Part shown: positions 1 through 6,972 of the stretch, one piece after another
Layout: every line of letters begins with the position of its first letter
Numbering within the stretch: the first letter of the stretch is position 1
Source: JBFHER01 sp041584055
Lineage (GTDB): Bacteria; Bacteroidota; Bacteroidia; Bacteroidales; UBA5342
Direction of reading: 5' to 3'
Assembly (NCBI GenBank): GCA_041584055.1
Contig: JBFHER010000059.1
Span: 1 to 16,749, forward strand
DNA length: 16,749 nucleotides
Translations under genes and position numbers: made by a program
The notes under the pieces: model-generated
What the model was told of the DNA's origin: nothing
The model's database searches: none
The model's input: only the letters and a program-made list of their open reading frames with translations

Positions 1-1101
1 GATCGACGGAAGCTGGGGATACTACTTTGGCCACTTTCTTTGCTTTTCAGGATAATGGTGACCCTGCGCAATGTTTTATACAATGCAGGGATACTGAAAT
101 CAGAAAAGTTTGATGTAGCAACAATATCTGTTGGTAATATAACCGTTGGTGGCACCGGAAAAACACCACACATCGAGTACCTTGTGCAACTTTTGAACAA
201 GAACATTCGTCTGGCTGTATTAAGTCGGGGTTACAAACGTAAAACCAGAGGATATATCATTGCAGATACAACTTCAAGTGCAGCTGAGATAGGGGATGAG
301 CCAAAACAGATTAAAAGCAAGTTCCCGGATGTGACCGTTGTTGTTGATGCCAATAGAAGGGAAGCCATAAAAAAAATTGTAACTGAAGGAGATCAAACCA
401 GTACTCCCTTTCATGCAATATTGCTCGATGATGCATTTCAGCATCGCAGGGTAATCCCGGGACTATCAATATTACTGATTGATTACAATCGCCCCATTGA
501 TGAGGATCGGATGCTGCCCGTTGGGAACCTTCGTGAACCTGAATTCAGTAAGCACCGTGCAAACTTCATCATTGTGTCAAAATGCCCGGCTAATCTCAAA
601 CCCATCGAATGTCGCTTGTTGACCCATCGCTTTAAGGTATATCCTCACCAGAAACTGTTTTTTACAACGTTCAAATATGGCTTGCCGGTGAATGTCATGG
701 ACTCAAAGGATGTGATGACATTAAAAGCATTAAAAACAAGCGCTGTTTTACTGGTATCCGGAATCGCAGAACCCGAGCCTCTGAAAGACCATTTGAAAAA
801 AAGGGCAAAAAGCTTAAATTCACTCGCCTATGGCGATCATCATTATTATGAAACAAAAGACATTGAGAAAATCCGAAAAGAATTTGAGGCCATTGCCAGC
901 GAAAATAAAATAATTATTACCACTGAAAAAGACGCAACAAGGATGCGTGAAATAAGCTTGTTTCAGACATATTTTGAGAATAAAATCTATTATATACCCA
1001 TTGAAGTTGAATTTCTCTACGATGGAAAGGAGCAGTTTGACGAAAAAATAATGAATTATGTTAAGCGCAATAAAAGAAACATCCGACTACTTAAAAAATA
1101 A
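1..1101 (+). CDS. lpxK: Tetraacyldisaccharide 4'-kinase, 5' end outside the window
   Basis: LpxK phosphorylates the 4' position of the tetraacyl disaccharide lipid A precursor with ATP, at the cytoplasmic face of the inner membrane. Visible motifs are the Walker A-like GGTGKTPH near bases 150-175, the family block DDAFQHRR (near 427-450), LPVGNLREP (near 514-540) and TTEKDATR near the C-terminus. The reading frame is open back to base 1, and the residues before the first candidate start (LGILLWPLSLLFRI) match the hydrophobic N-terminal membrane-anchoring segment expected in LpxK. The TTG at 40 is therefore not the start; the true start is probably only a few codons left of the window. At least 366 codons are present, close to the usual family length. 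The last 44 bases overlap the next gene, so the two are probably co-translated. From memory, lpxK followed by a purine nucleoside phosphorylase gene is a common Bacteroidota order. Confidence 0.95.
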   Translation, partial: DRRKLGILLWPLSLLFRIMVTLRNVLYNAGILKSEKFDVATISVGNITVGGTGKTPHIEYLVQLLNKNIRLAVLSRGYKRKTRGYIIADTTSSAAEIGDEPKQIKSKFPDVTVVVDANRREAIKKIVTEGDQTSTPFHAILLDDAFQHRRVIPGLSILLIDYNRPIDEDRMLPVGNLREPEFSKHRANFIIVSKCPANLKPIECRLLTHRFKVYPHQKLFFTTFKYGLPVNVMDSKDVMTLKALKTSAVLLVSGIAEPEPLKDHLKKRAKSLNSLAYGDHHYYETKDIEKIRKEFEAIASENKIIITTEKDATRMREISLFQTYFENKIYYIPIEVEFLYDGKEQFDEKIMNYVKRNKRNIRLLKK

Positions 1102-1879
1102 TTACCAGCTTGAAGTTGATACAGCCATCATATTGGGAACGGGGCTGGGCGGACTGGTGAAAGAGATAGAAATTGAAGCTTCCATCCCTTACGAGGAGAT
1201 TCCTAACTTCCCTGTGTCCACAGTGGAAGGGCACGCTGGAAGATTAATCAAAGGGAAAATAGCAGGGAAACCCATACTGGCAATGCAAGGACGTTTCCAT
1301 TATTACGAAGGTTATAACATGAGCGAGGTTACCTTCCCGGTGCGTGTGTTTAAGTTCCTGGGAGTGAAGAATCTCATTGTTTCTAATGCATCAGGAGGTA
1401 TGAATCCTGATTTTGTTGTGGGGGATGTGATGATTATTACGGATCATATCAATCATTTTCCAGAGCATCCGTTGCGCGGTAAGAACATGGACGTTTTCGG
1501 TCCCCGCTTCCCGGACATGAGTGAGGTTTACTGTAAAAAATATGTGGATCTTGCAGGCGCTGTGGCGGCTGAAAAAAAGATCGATGTGAAGTATGGTGTC
1601 TATGTTGGAACTCAAGGGCCAACCTTCGAAACACCTGCAGAATATGGGATGTTCAGGATTCTTGGCGGTGATGCGGTTGGCATGTCAACGGTGCCGGAAG
1701 TGATTGTGGCACATCATGCGGGGATCAAATGTTTTGCCATATCCATCATTACCGACATGGGTATTCCAGAAACAATCGAAGAGGTATCCCATGAAGAGGT
1801 ACAGAAGGTTGCAATTGCTGCAGAACCAAAACTGACAGCCATTGTTAAGGGAGTTGTAGCAGGGATTGGGCGAAAGTAA
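1058..1879 (+). CDS. Purine nucleoside phosphorylase (PNP/MTAP family)
   Basis: A 273-residue cytoplasmic enzyme that cleaves purine nucleosides with phosphate to free base and (deoxy)ribose-1-phosphate, for purine salvage. The family signature is clear: GTGLGGL phosphate loop near residue 28, VEGHAGR, QGRFHYYEGY, SNASGGMNPDF, and TFETPAEY followed by GMSTVPEV. Glu195 is the expected base-binding glutamate. The position that is Asn243 in human PNP appears to be Asp233 here (motif TDMG), so the usual 6-oxopurine preference should not be assumed; the MTAP branch also has Asp there. The ATG at 1058 gives the typical family N-terminus (MLSAIKETSDYL) and lies inside the end of lpxK with no obvious ribosome binding site, which suggests translational coupling. 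The gene ends in a hairpin and converges on the TonB receptor gene 20 bases away. Family assignment is firm; exact substrate is not. Confidence 0.93.
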   Translation: MLSAIKETSDYLKNNYQLEVDTAIILGTGLGGLVKEIEIEASIPYEEIPNFPVSTVEGHAGRLIKGKIAGKPILAMQGRFHYYEGYNMSEVTFPVRVFKFLGVKNLIVSNASGGMNPDFVVGDVMIITDHINHFPEHPLRGKNMDVFGPRFPDMSEVYCKKYVDLAGAVAAEKKIDVKYGVYVGTQGPTFETPAEYGMFRILGGDAVGMSTVPEVIVAHHAGIKCFAISIITDMGIPETIEEVSHEEVQKVAIAAEPKLTAIVKGVVAGIGRK

Positions 1880-1893
1880 TTCGCCCAGGCCCT
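1861..1893 (+). terminator. Hairpin terminator overlapping the phosphorylase stop codon
   Basis: The arms TGGGCGAA (1867-1874) and TTCGCCCA (1880-1887) pair perfectly over 8 bp around the 5-base loop AGTAA. Outside a 2x2 internal loop, AGGG (1861-1864) pairs with CCCT (1890-1893). The TAA stop codon (1877-1879) sits in the loop. A T-rich run (TTATATTTTATT) follows about 7 bases later on the + strand rather than a clean T tract. It lies between converging genes, so it probably ends lpxK-PNP transcription; no U tract follows it on the - strand. Confidence 0.6.
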
Positions 1894-1899
1894 GACTGA

Positions 1900-4281
1900 T
1901 TATATTTTATTGCCAATTTTTATTCCCAGATAAAGCATCCTTGGAGCACCTGGCCCGTAAATATAGCTGGGGTCTCTGTCTGCGCCCTTATCAAAGTCCG
2001 TCTGATAAGCATTGAATAGGTTTTTCACTCCTGAAAAGAGCTGCAGTTTGGCCCCGCCGCCAATTTCAAAATCGTAGCTTAGTTTTGCATTTACCACCAT
2101 AAAATCAGGACTTGTTCTCAGTTCTCCCAGTTCAGGGTTGCTGAGTTCCGGTCCGTAGTAAGGGATCAGCATCTCGCCGGTGTAATTCCCGGATGCGGAT
2201 AAGCACCAGTTTTGAGAAAAATCCCAATCCAGATTCACAAAGCCATACACATCCGGCGCCCTGAAGAAATTACGCTCATTAAATTCGTCCTGCGCTTTTT
2301 CATATTTGCTGTCCTGAAATGTAATTCCTGTGCTGGCAGAAAAGTTGGAAGCAGGATAAAAACGAATTTCAGTATTCAGTCCTTTTACAAGGGCCCCTTC
2401 TTGCTTGTTGATGCGTGTATAGATGACCGTGCCATCTTCACCAGGCGCTCCCGGAGTATTCGCAAAAGGATTGTTTAAAATGGTATAAAAGCCTTCAAGT
2501 AATACAGTGACTGGTTTTGTGTTGATCTTGAAATTGTAGTCCAGAGAACCCATGTAACTGTTGCTTGTTTCTGCGATCAGATCGGGATCGTTGACGTGCA
2601 TCACCTTGCGTGCTGCAGATGTGGCAATGTGTAAATCTTCATCAAAAATCTGCGGCGCCCTGTAGCCTCTCGAAAAACTAAGCCGCGTTTGAAGATTTGG
2701 TAAAATGTCGTACATGACGTTTATGCGCGGGCTAAACACATTGCCGTCTTTTGCATTATCCGTTTTCAGGTCCTCGATCACGTAATGGTCATACCGTCCT
2801 CCGAAGGAGAGTTTGAGGAGATTCCATTTGATATCGTATTGAACAAAGGCTCCAAGTGTTGTGCTTCGTTGATTTGCAATAAGTAAATCTGGCATGTGAA
2901 TGAACTGAATGTCGCCCTCGTCAGTCACAAGCGCGTTTTCAAGATCAGGATACCCCAGTTTTTTATCACTTAGCTCTCCAAAGGTGTATTCAGATCCAAA
3001 GGTGAGCGTTGAGGCACCAAGTAGGGCTTTGTATTGAAATCCACCATTGCCTGTGAGGTCTTTTGTAAGACCATAGTCTGACAGGGATTGCCCGGCTCCA
3101 TAGTACGAATCTCGCTTAACATGTTGTGCTGATGCATAAACAGAGAGCAGGTCGTATTCTCTGAAAAATTGTTCATAGGAAAGAGCCCCTGTCGTGATCT
3201 TGTGTGCAAGCGCTTCTGCGATGGTTGCTTCATGCGGTCTGGTTTCAAATTTATCCCCGCCACGACGTTCTTCATCAATCCTAAAGAAATCGAAAGAGAG
3301 CTTGTTACGTTCTCCAAGGCGTCGGAACAAACGAGCCCCAAAGGTTGTATTGTCAATTTCTGTTACTTCTGAAAACGAATCCCCGTTGGCATCAAACGCA
3401 CTCCTGGACCGGTTAAATCCGTACAAGGCGAGTCCTGTCTTCCGATCATCTGAAACCACAGAGGCGTTTACATTTAAATTATAGTCTGTGGCAGGATTCC
3501 CGGAACCCTCTATCCCTGTTCCTAAAACGCCGGTATTTGTGCCAATTTCATAAACATTGCTCAGGGGATCTTTTAATCTGAGATTAATTGTGCCGGCAAT
3601 TGCATTGCTCCCATATAAGGCAGATCCGCCACCGCGGACAACCTCAATCTTTTCTATCATGTTGGATGGGATGAGTTCCAGACCATAAACTCCTGCCAGC
3701 CCGCTGAATATAGGTCGACTGTTTATCAGTATTTGAGAGTATGGGCCTTCAAGTCCATTCATCCTAACCTGTGTGAAACCACAATTTGAACAATTGTTTT
3801 CGGTTCTGAGACCTGGGCAAAAATTGAGTCCTTCACTTATGTTCACCGATTCGGTGGCACCGAATAATTTGGGTGTAAGCGTGTTTACAATGACCATTGC
3901 ATCTTTTCGTTGCCGGGCATTTCTGTCGCCTGTTACGACGAGTTCATTCAGCCCAAGAATGTCCTCTTCCAAATTGAATTTGATTTCCCTGGTTGTGCTT
4001 TGCTTTGTCTCTATTGCAAATTCTTCGGTTTTATAGCCCAGTGCTGTAGCGCAAACAATGTATTCTCCTACTGGCAGATTTATCAATTCATAATGTCCTG
4101 TTTCGTCGGTTGTTGTTCCAATGGTTGTTCCTTTGATGCTGATATTCACAAAAGGGAGGTGTTCTTCACCACATACAACGTGGCCAATAATGTTTGCGTC
4201 TGAACCACCCCTGGGGTCTTCAGCAAAGGTGCTGGTTACATACAGAAATAGCAATGCAACCGGCAATGTAAAATATTTCAT
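1900..4281 (-). CDS. TonB-dependent outer membrane receptor with N-terminal carboxypeptidase-regulatory-like domain
   Basis: A 793-residue outer membrane active-transport receptor, powered by TonB. In order: a signal peptide (about residues 1-20, ending TSTFA); a carboxypeptidase-D-regulatory-like beta-sandwich (about 31-105, with the TDETGHYEL and LPVGEY pattern); a TonB-box-like segment near NELVVTG (112-118); a plug domain (about 120-240, containing QVRMNGLEG, ILINSRP, IEVVRGGGSALYGSNAIAG); and a long beta-barrel to the C-terminus with the typical SRGYRAPQIF segment. The plug carries Cys155, Cys164 and Cys167, the last two in NCSNCG, which could form a disulfide or a metal site. The adjacent upstream gene encodes a His-rich small membrane protein, hinting at a metal or metal-complex substrate; this is inference. 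No SusD partner is adjacent, so it is not a glycan SusC system. Haem, cobalamin or siderophore cargo cannot be excluded. Confidence 0.93.
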   Translation of the reverse strand: MKYFTLPVALLFLYVTSTFAEDPRGGSDANIIGHVVCGEEHLPFVNISIKGTTIGTTTDETGHYELINLPVGEYIVCATALGYKTEEFAIETKQSTTREIKFNLEEDILGLNELVVTGDRNARQRKDAMVIVNTLTPKLFGATESVNISEGLNFCPGLRTENNCSNCGFTQVRMNGLEGPYSQILINSRPIFSGLAGVYGLELIPSNMIEKIEVVRGGGSALYGSNAIAGTINLRLKDPLSNVYEIGTNTGVLGTGIEGSGNPATDYNLNVNASVVSDDRKTGLALYGFNRSRSAFDANGDSFSEVTEIDNTTFGARLFRRLGERNKLSFDFFRIDEERRGGDKFETRPHEATIAEALAHKITTGALSYEQFFREYDLLSVYASAQHVKRDSYYGAGQSLSDYGLTKDLTGNGGFQYKALLGASTLTFGSEYTFGELSDKKLGYPDLENALVTDEGDIQFIHMPDLLIANQRSTTLGAFVQYDIKWNLLKLSFGGRYDHYVIEDLKTDNAKDGNVFSPRINVMYDILPNLQTRLSFSRGYRAPQIFDEDLHIATSAARKVMHVNDPDLIAETSNSYMGSLDYNFKINTKPVTVLLEGFYTILNNPFANTPGAPGEDGTVIYTRINKQEGALVKGLNTEIRFYPASNFSASTGITFQDSKYEKAQDEFNERNFFRAPDVYGFVNLDWDFSQNWCLSASGNYTGEMLIPYYGPELSNPELGELRTSPDFMVVNAKLSYDFEIGGGAKLQLFSGVKNLFNAYQTDFDKGADRDPSYIYGPGAPRMLYLGIKIGNKI

Positions 4282-4294
4282 TGCTTAAATGTTG

Positions 4295-4323
4295 TTTTCA
4301 GGTGAGATTGTTTACCCTGAAAA
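4295..4323. repeat. Inverted repeat between the His-rich gene and the TonB receptor gene
   Basis: TTTTCAGG (4295-4302) and CCTGAAAA (4316-4323) form a perfect 8-bp inverted repeat with a 13-base spacer, starting 14 bases upstream of the receptor ATG (4279-4281, - strand). It could be an mRNA hairpin controlling receptor translation or processing of a two-gene message, or a dimeric repressor site. No T tract follows on the - strand, so a terminator is unlikely. Confidence 0.45.
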
Positions 4324-4346
4324 GATTAATAAATACGATAAATTGA

Positions 4347-4718
4347 CTAATTGTAGTTATTAAAGGGAGGAGCCCTGCCTGACGAAAAGTCGTAAGCATT
4401 GTTTTGAATCCTAAGTAGATTATATCTCAGGTAATATTTTTGGGCATGTTCTAAGCGTGTTGAAAATAAGATTAAAGATGCAATAAAAAGCAAATTGAAA
4501 TGATCCAAAAAAGAAAAATCCACCGAAGAGTGATGATGTGATTTTTGTGGATCTTCGCTGCTCTTTTGATTGAAAGGATGTGCGTGTGTAACAACAGCGT
4601 TGTTTTCCGTGATGTGTGTGTGCGTATTGATTATCCTGTTCAGGATTAAACCCAGCACCGCAAGCATCAATAGGATTGATGTTCCTTTTGTGATTATGTT
4701 TTTTAATTCGAGTCTCAC
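4347..4718 (-). CDS. Small histidine-rich two-helix membrane protein
   Basis: A 123-residue protein of unknown function. A hydrophobic segment at about residues 11-30 is followed by a His-rich stretch (H33, H35, H45, H47, H61-H63, in the contexts THTH, THAHP and SHHH), a second hydrophobic segment at about 74-87, and a polar tail ending with RAPPF. With both helices inserted, the histidines would face the periplasm, where they could bind a metal ion such as zinc, copper or nickel. It lies 65 bases upstream of a TonB receptor on the same strand. I recall small proteins with HAHP and a C-terminal R-A/G-P-P motif beside TonB receptors in other Bacteroidota, but could not check this. The start is GTG at 4718; a consensus promoter ends only 4 bases upstream, so the message may be leaderless, or translation may start at the ATG at 4667 (residue 18). 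Confidence 0.75.
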   Translation of the reverse strand: MRLELKNIITKGTSILLMLAVLGLILNRIINTHTHITENNAVVTHAHPFNQKSSEDPQKSHHHSSVDFSFLDHFNLLFIASLILFSTRLEHAQKYYLRYNLLRIQNNAYDFSSGRAPPFNNYN

Positions 4719-4722
4719 GATG

Positions 4723-4752
4723 CAAAAATAGGCACATTCATTCTTTTAGCAA
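4723..4752 (-). promoter_or_regulatory. Bacteroidota-type promoter for the His-rich gene/TonB receptor unit
   Basis: Read on the - strand, TTG (4752-4750) is separated by exactly 19 bases from TATTTTTG (4730-4723), matching the Bacteroidota -33/-7 pattern (TTG, about 19-21 bases, TAnnTTTG). The predicted transcription start falls at about 4718, the GTG start codon. A short inverted repeat (TAGC, 4 bases, GCTA, 4747-4758) overlaps the -33 element and could be part of an operator, though it is too short to rely on. Confidence 0.6.
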
Positions 4753-4772
4753 TAGCTATTTTTGGGGATATT

Positions 4773-5966
4773 TTATAATTTATCGGGAGAATCATTAATG
4801 CCAAGTAATTTTTCAAGGTAATGATATTGTATGCCATAGGTTTGTTTGATGCTTGCAATCATCTGTAGTTTCTCTTGCTTCAGTATGGCTTCATCTTCTG
4901 TTTTGATACCCACAATAAGTATGTTTTTGGGTGTGTGCTCAGTTGAAATAAATTCAAATACTTTTGTTTTATAGCCGTGGGCTTCAAGTAACAGGGCACG
5001 GATACCATCCGTAATTAGTTCCGACTGACGTTCTTTGAGTATCCCGTACTGTGTGATTTGCTGCAGGGCGTTGTTCGGATTGATTTGTTTTCTTATCTGT
5101 TTGTGGCAACAGGGGGCGCAAATAATCACCTTTGATTTTCCGGCGATACCTCTGAAAATTGCGTCATCGGTTGCTGTGTCGCAGGCATGCAGTGCAATCA
5201 TCACATCTGTTTGAGGAATATCAACGTCTTTGATCGTACCCTGCTGAAATGATAAATCAGAAAAACCCGCAAGTGCTGCAATCCTGTTGCATTCATCAAC
5301 AAGTTCCTTTCGCAGTTCAATGCCGGTAACTTTCGCCTTTTTATGAAGCACATGATTGAGGTAATCGTACAGGGCAAAGGTTAGATAACCTTTCCCGGCA
5401 CCCATGTCAGCCACTTGTATTTCATTCTCAAGACCCGCTGATTTCAGTATCCCGTCGATGATTTCAATGTACTTGTTGATTTGTCGGTATTTATCCTGCT
5501 TTTTTGGTCTTACTTTCCATTCCCCGGTGGTAATGCCTAGTTCACGGAGGTATATGTTGTTTTGCGTGTTGATGATCCTTTGTTTTGTTTTGTCATGCGT
5601 ATCTGCGGGAACGGAGGATGAACTCGCAGCTTTGATTCTGAGTTTCGATTTCCCGTTTGGATGAATGATGTAATGATAATCGTTTTCCGTTGTATAAAGA
5701 TCGCCCTGATGAAAGGATTCATTCAATAAGCTTGTACATAACTCTCCGGCCTCTGGATAGGAATAATTTTTTGTGATATCTTTTGTTTCATGTCTGTATA
5801 CCACACTCAGAAACTCACCTTGTTTTATGTTGATTCGTTTCGCACTTGCGGTTTTTAAATCATCCGATTTATTGCGTTTGTTGGCAAAGGTAAGTTTGAT
5901 AAATGTATTGTCGGATAAACTTTTTTGAAGTGCAGCGATGAATTGAGAGTGTTGAGGTGACGTCAT
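4773..5966 (-). CDS. Class I SAM-dependent methyltransferase, METTL25-like
   Basis: A 397-residue protein, probably cytoplasmic as no signal peptide or membrane segment is seen. Residues 1 to about 115 form a separate N-terminal region that I do not recognise. The methyltransferase fold starts near residue 160 (KYRQINKYIEIID) with the SAM-binding motif I at 187-196 (DMGAGKGYLT), an acidic residue after the second strand (GIELRKE), then ALHACDTATDD (258-268) and CAPCCHKQIR (283-292). The combination of a G-x-GKGYL loop, ALH-x-C-D/G and a CCH-K motif resembles the Methyltransf_32 family that includes eukaryotic METTL25 and RRNAD1; this is from memory. No catalytic substrate is known to me. The Cys-Cys-His cluster might bind a metal or the substrate. 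It begins 34 bases after the truA-like gene on the same strand, so an RNA substrate is a reasonable guess and no more. Confidence 0.85.
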   Translation of the reverse strand: MTSPQHSQFIAALQKSLSDNTFIKLTFANKRNKSDDLKTASAKRINIKQGEFLSVVYRHETKDITKNYSYPEAGELCTSLLNESFHQGDLYTTENDYHYIIHPNGKSKLRIKAASSSSVPADTHDKTKQRIINTQNNIYLRELGITTGEWKVRPKKQDKYRQINKYIEIIDGILKSAGLENEIQVADMGAGKGYLTFALYDYLNHVLHKKAKVTGIELRKELVDECNRIAALAGFSDLSFQQGTIKDVDIPQTDVMIALHACDTATDDAIFRGIAGKSKVIICAPCCHKQIRKQINPNNALQQITQYGILKERQSELITDGIRALLLEAHGYKTKVFEFISTEHTPKNILIVGIKTEDEAILKQEKLQMIASIKQTYGIQYHYLEKLLGINDSPDKL

Positions 5967-5980
5967 GAATTATTTTTTTA

Positions 5981-5988
5981 CAAACTTA
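5981..5988 (-). promoter_or_regulatory. Possible -7 box ahead of the methyltransferase gene
   Basis: TAAGTTTG on the - strand fits TAnnTTTG and lies 14 bases upstream of the ATG at 5966. No TTG is visible at the expected -33 distance and the spacer is AT-rich, so it may be chance; the gene could simply be read from the truA promoter. Confidence 0.25.
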
Positions 5989-6000
5989 AAACTAATTTTT

Positions 6001-6804
6001 TTAAAGCAGCTGCCATTGTTCGTTTTGTGATGATGCCTGAAAAGGATCAGCAATGGAAGGCCGATCCAGAAATGCATAGTCTACTTTCGAAAGATATAAA
6101 CCCTGCGGGTAGGCCTGATTCAGAAACCGGGGTTGCTGTTTGGATTTAAGAAGCGATTGAAATGCTTCAACAGAAAGTTTGCCAGCTCCGACCAAAAGTA
6201 GTTTCCCTACCAGAATGCGTATCATGCCTCTTAAAAAATGATCTGCTTTAAACTGAAACCTGTATTGCCCAGTCCGCTGATGTTGATAGAGTTGTGCATG
6301 CATGATGTTGCAAATGGTGCTGGTATGGCGCAAAGGCGTTAAACAGCAAGACGAAAAATCGGTATTGTGTTGTATCATCTGTAAAGCCTGCTTCATTAGA
6401 ACAATGTCAATCTTCTCCAGATCGTAATAAGTGCTAAGTTGAGAGATGAAAGGATTTCGCTGTGTATGAAAAAAGTAGTCGTATGTTCTTGTCAGGGCAC
6501 TGTGCTGTGCATGCTTGTTTTCTTCAACCTGAAACATTTCATGAATTGTTATGGCCTCCGGTAACATCATGTTGAGTTTGTGTATGAAGTGTTGATCCGG
6601 TTTCTCTGACAAATCCAGATGAAAATAAAACTGACTTGCATGTACCTGAGCATCTGTTCGTCCACAGCCCATAATATGAGTTCTTCTTTTTAATAAAAGT
6701 GCCAGCTGATCTTCAATGGTTGCCTGCACACTCACAGCATCCGGTTGACGCTGCCATCCCCTGAAAGATGCGCCATTGTAGGATATGTGAAAAAAGAACC
6801 TCAA
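6001..6804 (-). CDS. truA: TruA-family tRNA pseudouridine synthase (divergent paralogue)
   Basis: A cytoplasmic TruA-family enzyme; classical TruA converts uridines 38-40 of the tRNA anticodon stem-loop to pseudouridine. Visible are the N-terminal HISYNGASFRGWQRQP block, the catalytic motif GCGRTDAQVHAS with Asp51 as nucleophile, and C-terminal FLRGMIRILVG. The normally invariant Gly after TDA/TDT is Gln (TDAQVHA rather than TDAGVHA), which I associate with a second TruA-like type found in Bacteroidota beside a canonical copy elsewhere. The frame stays open to a TTG at 6849, but I place the start at TTG 6804: it gives the family N-terminus (MRFFFHISYNG, 267 residues), and a promoter -7 box lies at 6826-6833, downstream of the longer start. 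The methyltransferase gene follows 34 bases downstream on the same strand. The exact target site is uncertain. Confidence 0.88.
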   Translation of the reverse strand: MRFFFHISYNGASFRGWQRQPDAVSVQATIEDQLALLLKRRTHIMGCGRTDAQVHASQFYFHLDLSEKPDQHFIHKLNMMLPEAITIHEMFQVEENKHAQHSALTRTYDYFFHTQRNPFISQLSTYYDLEKIDIVLMKQALQMIQHNTDFSSCCLTPLRHTSTICNIMHAQLYQHQRTGQYRFQFKADHFLRGMIRILVGKLLLVGAGKLSVEAFQSLLKSKQQPRFLNQAYPQGLYLSKVDYAFLDRPSIADPFQASSQNEQWQLL

Positions 6805-6825
6805 TTGTTTCGTTTTTATAAGCGG

Positions 6826-6856
6826 CAAAGGTAAGGAACATGGTGCCAATTCGAAA
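6826..6856 (-). promoter_or_regulatory. Bacteroidota-type promoter for the truA-like gene
   Basis: On the - strand TACCTTTG (6833-6826) matches TAnnTTTG exactly, with TTTC, one base off TTTG, 19 bases upstream (6856-6853). Predicted transcription starts at about 6820, some 16 bases ahead of TTG 6804. Any start at 6849 would not be on this transcript, so the promoter helps decide the gene start. Confidence 0.5.
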
Positions 6857-6972
6857 GTTTTAACAGACTGATCACGCCATTTTTATTGCATGTTGCACAA
6901 TGGTTTGGACCGCCGCTATGAAGGTATTGTTTATTATCGTATTTTTACGTTACAAATATTAATATCCATGTC

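Noticed and set aside
40..42. TTG at 40 as the lpxK start
   Set aside because: The frame is open to base 1 and the residues before it match the LpxK N-terminal hydrophobic segment, so the gene starts left of the window.
2970..3356. 128-codon frame inside the TonB receptor gene
   Set aside because: It shares the strand of the receptor gene but lies in another frame; the receptor frame shows clear family motifs throughout, so this is a shadow.
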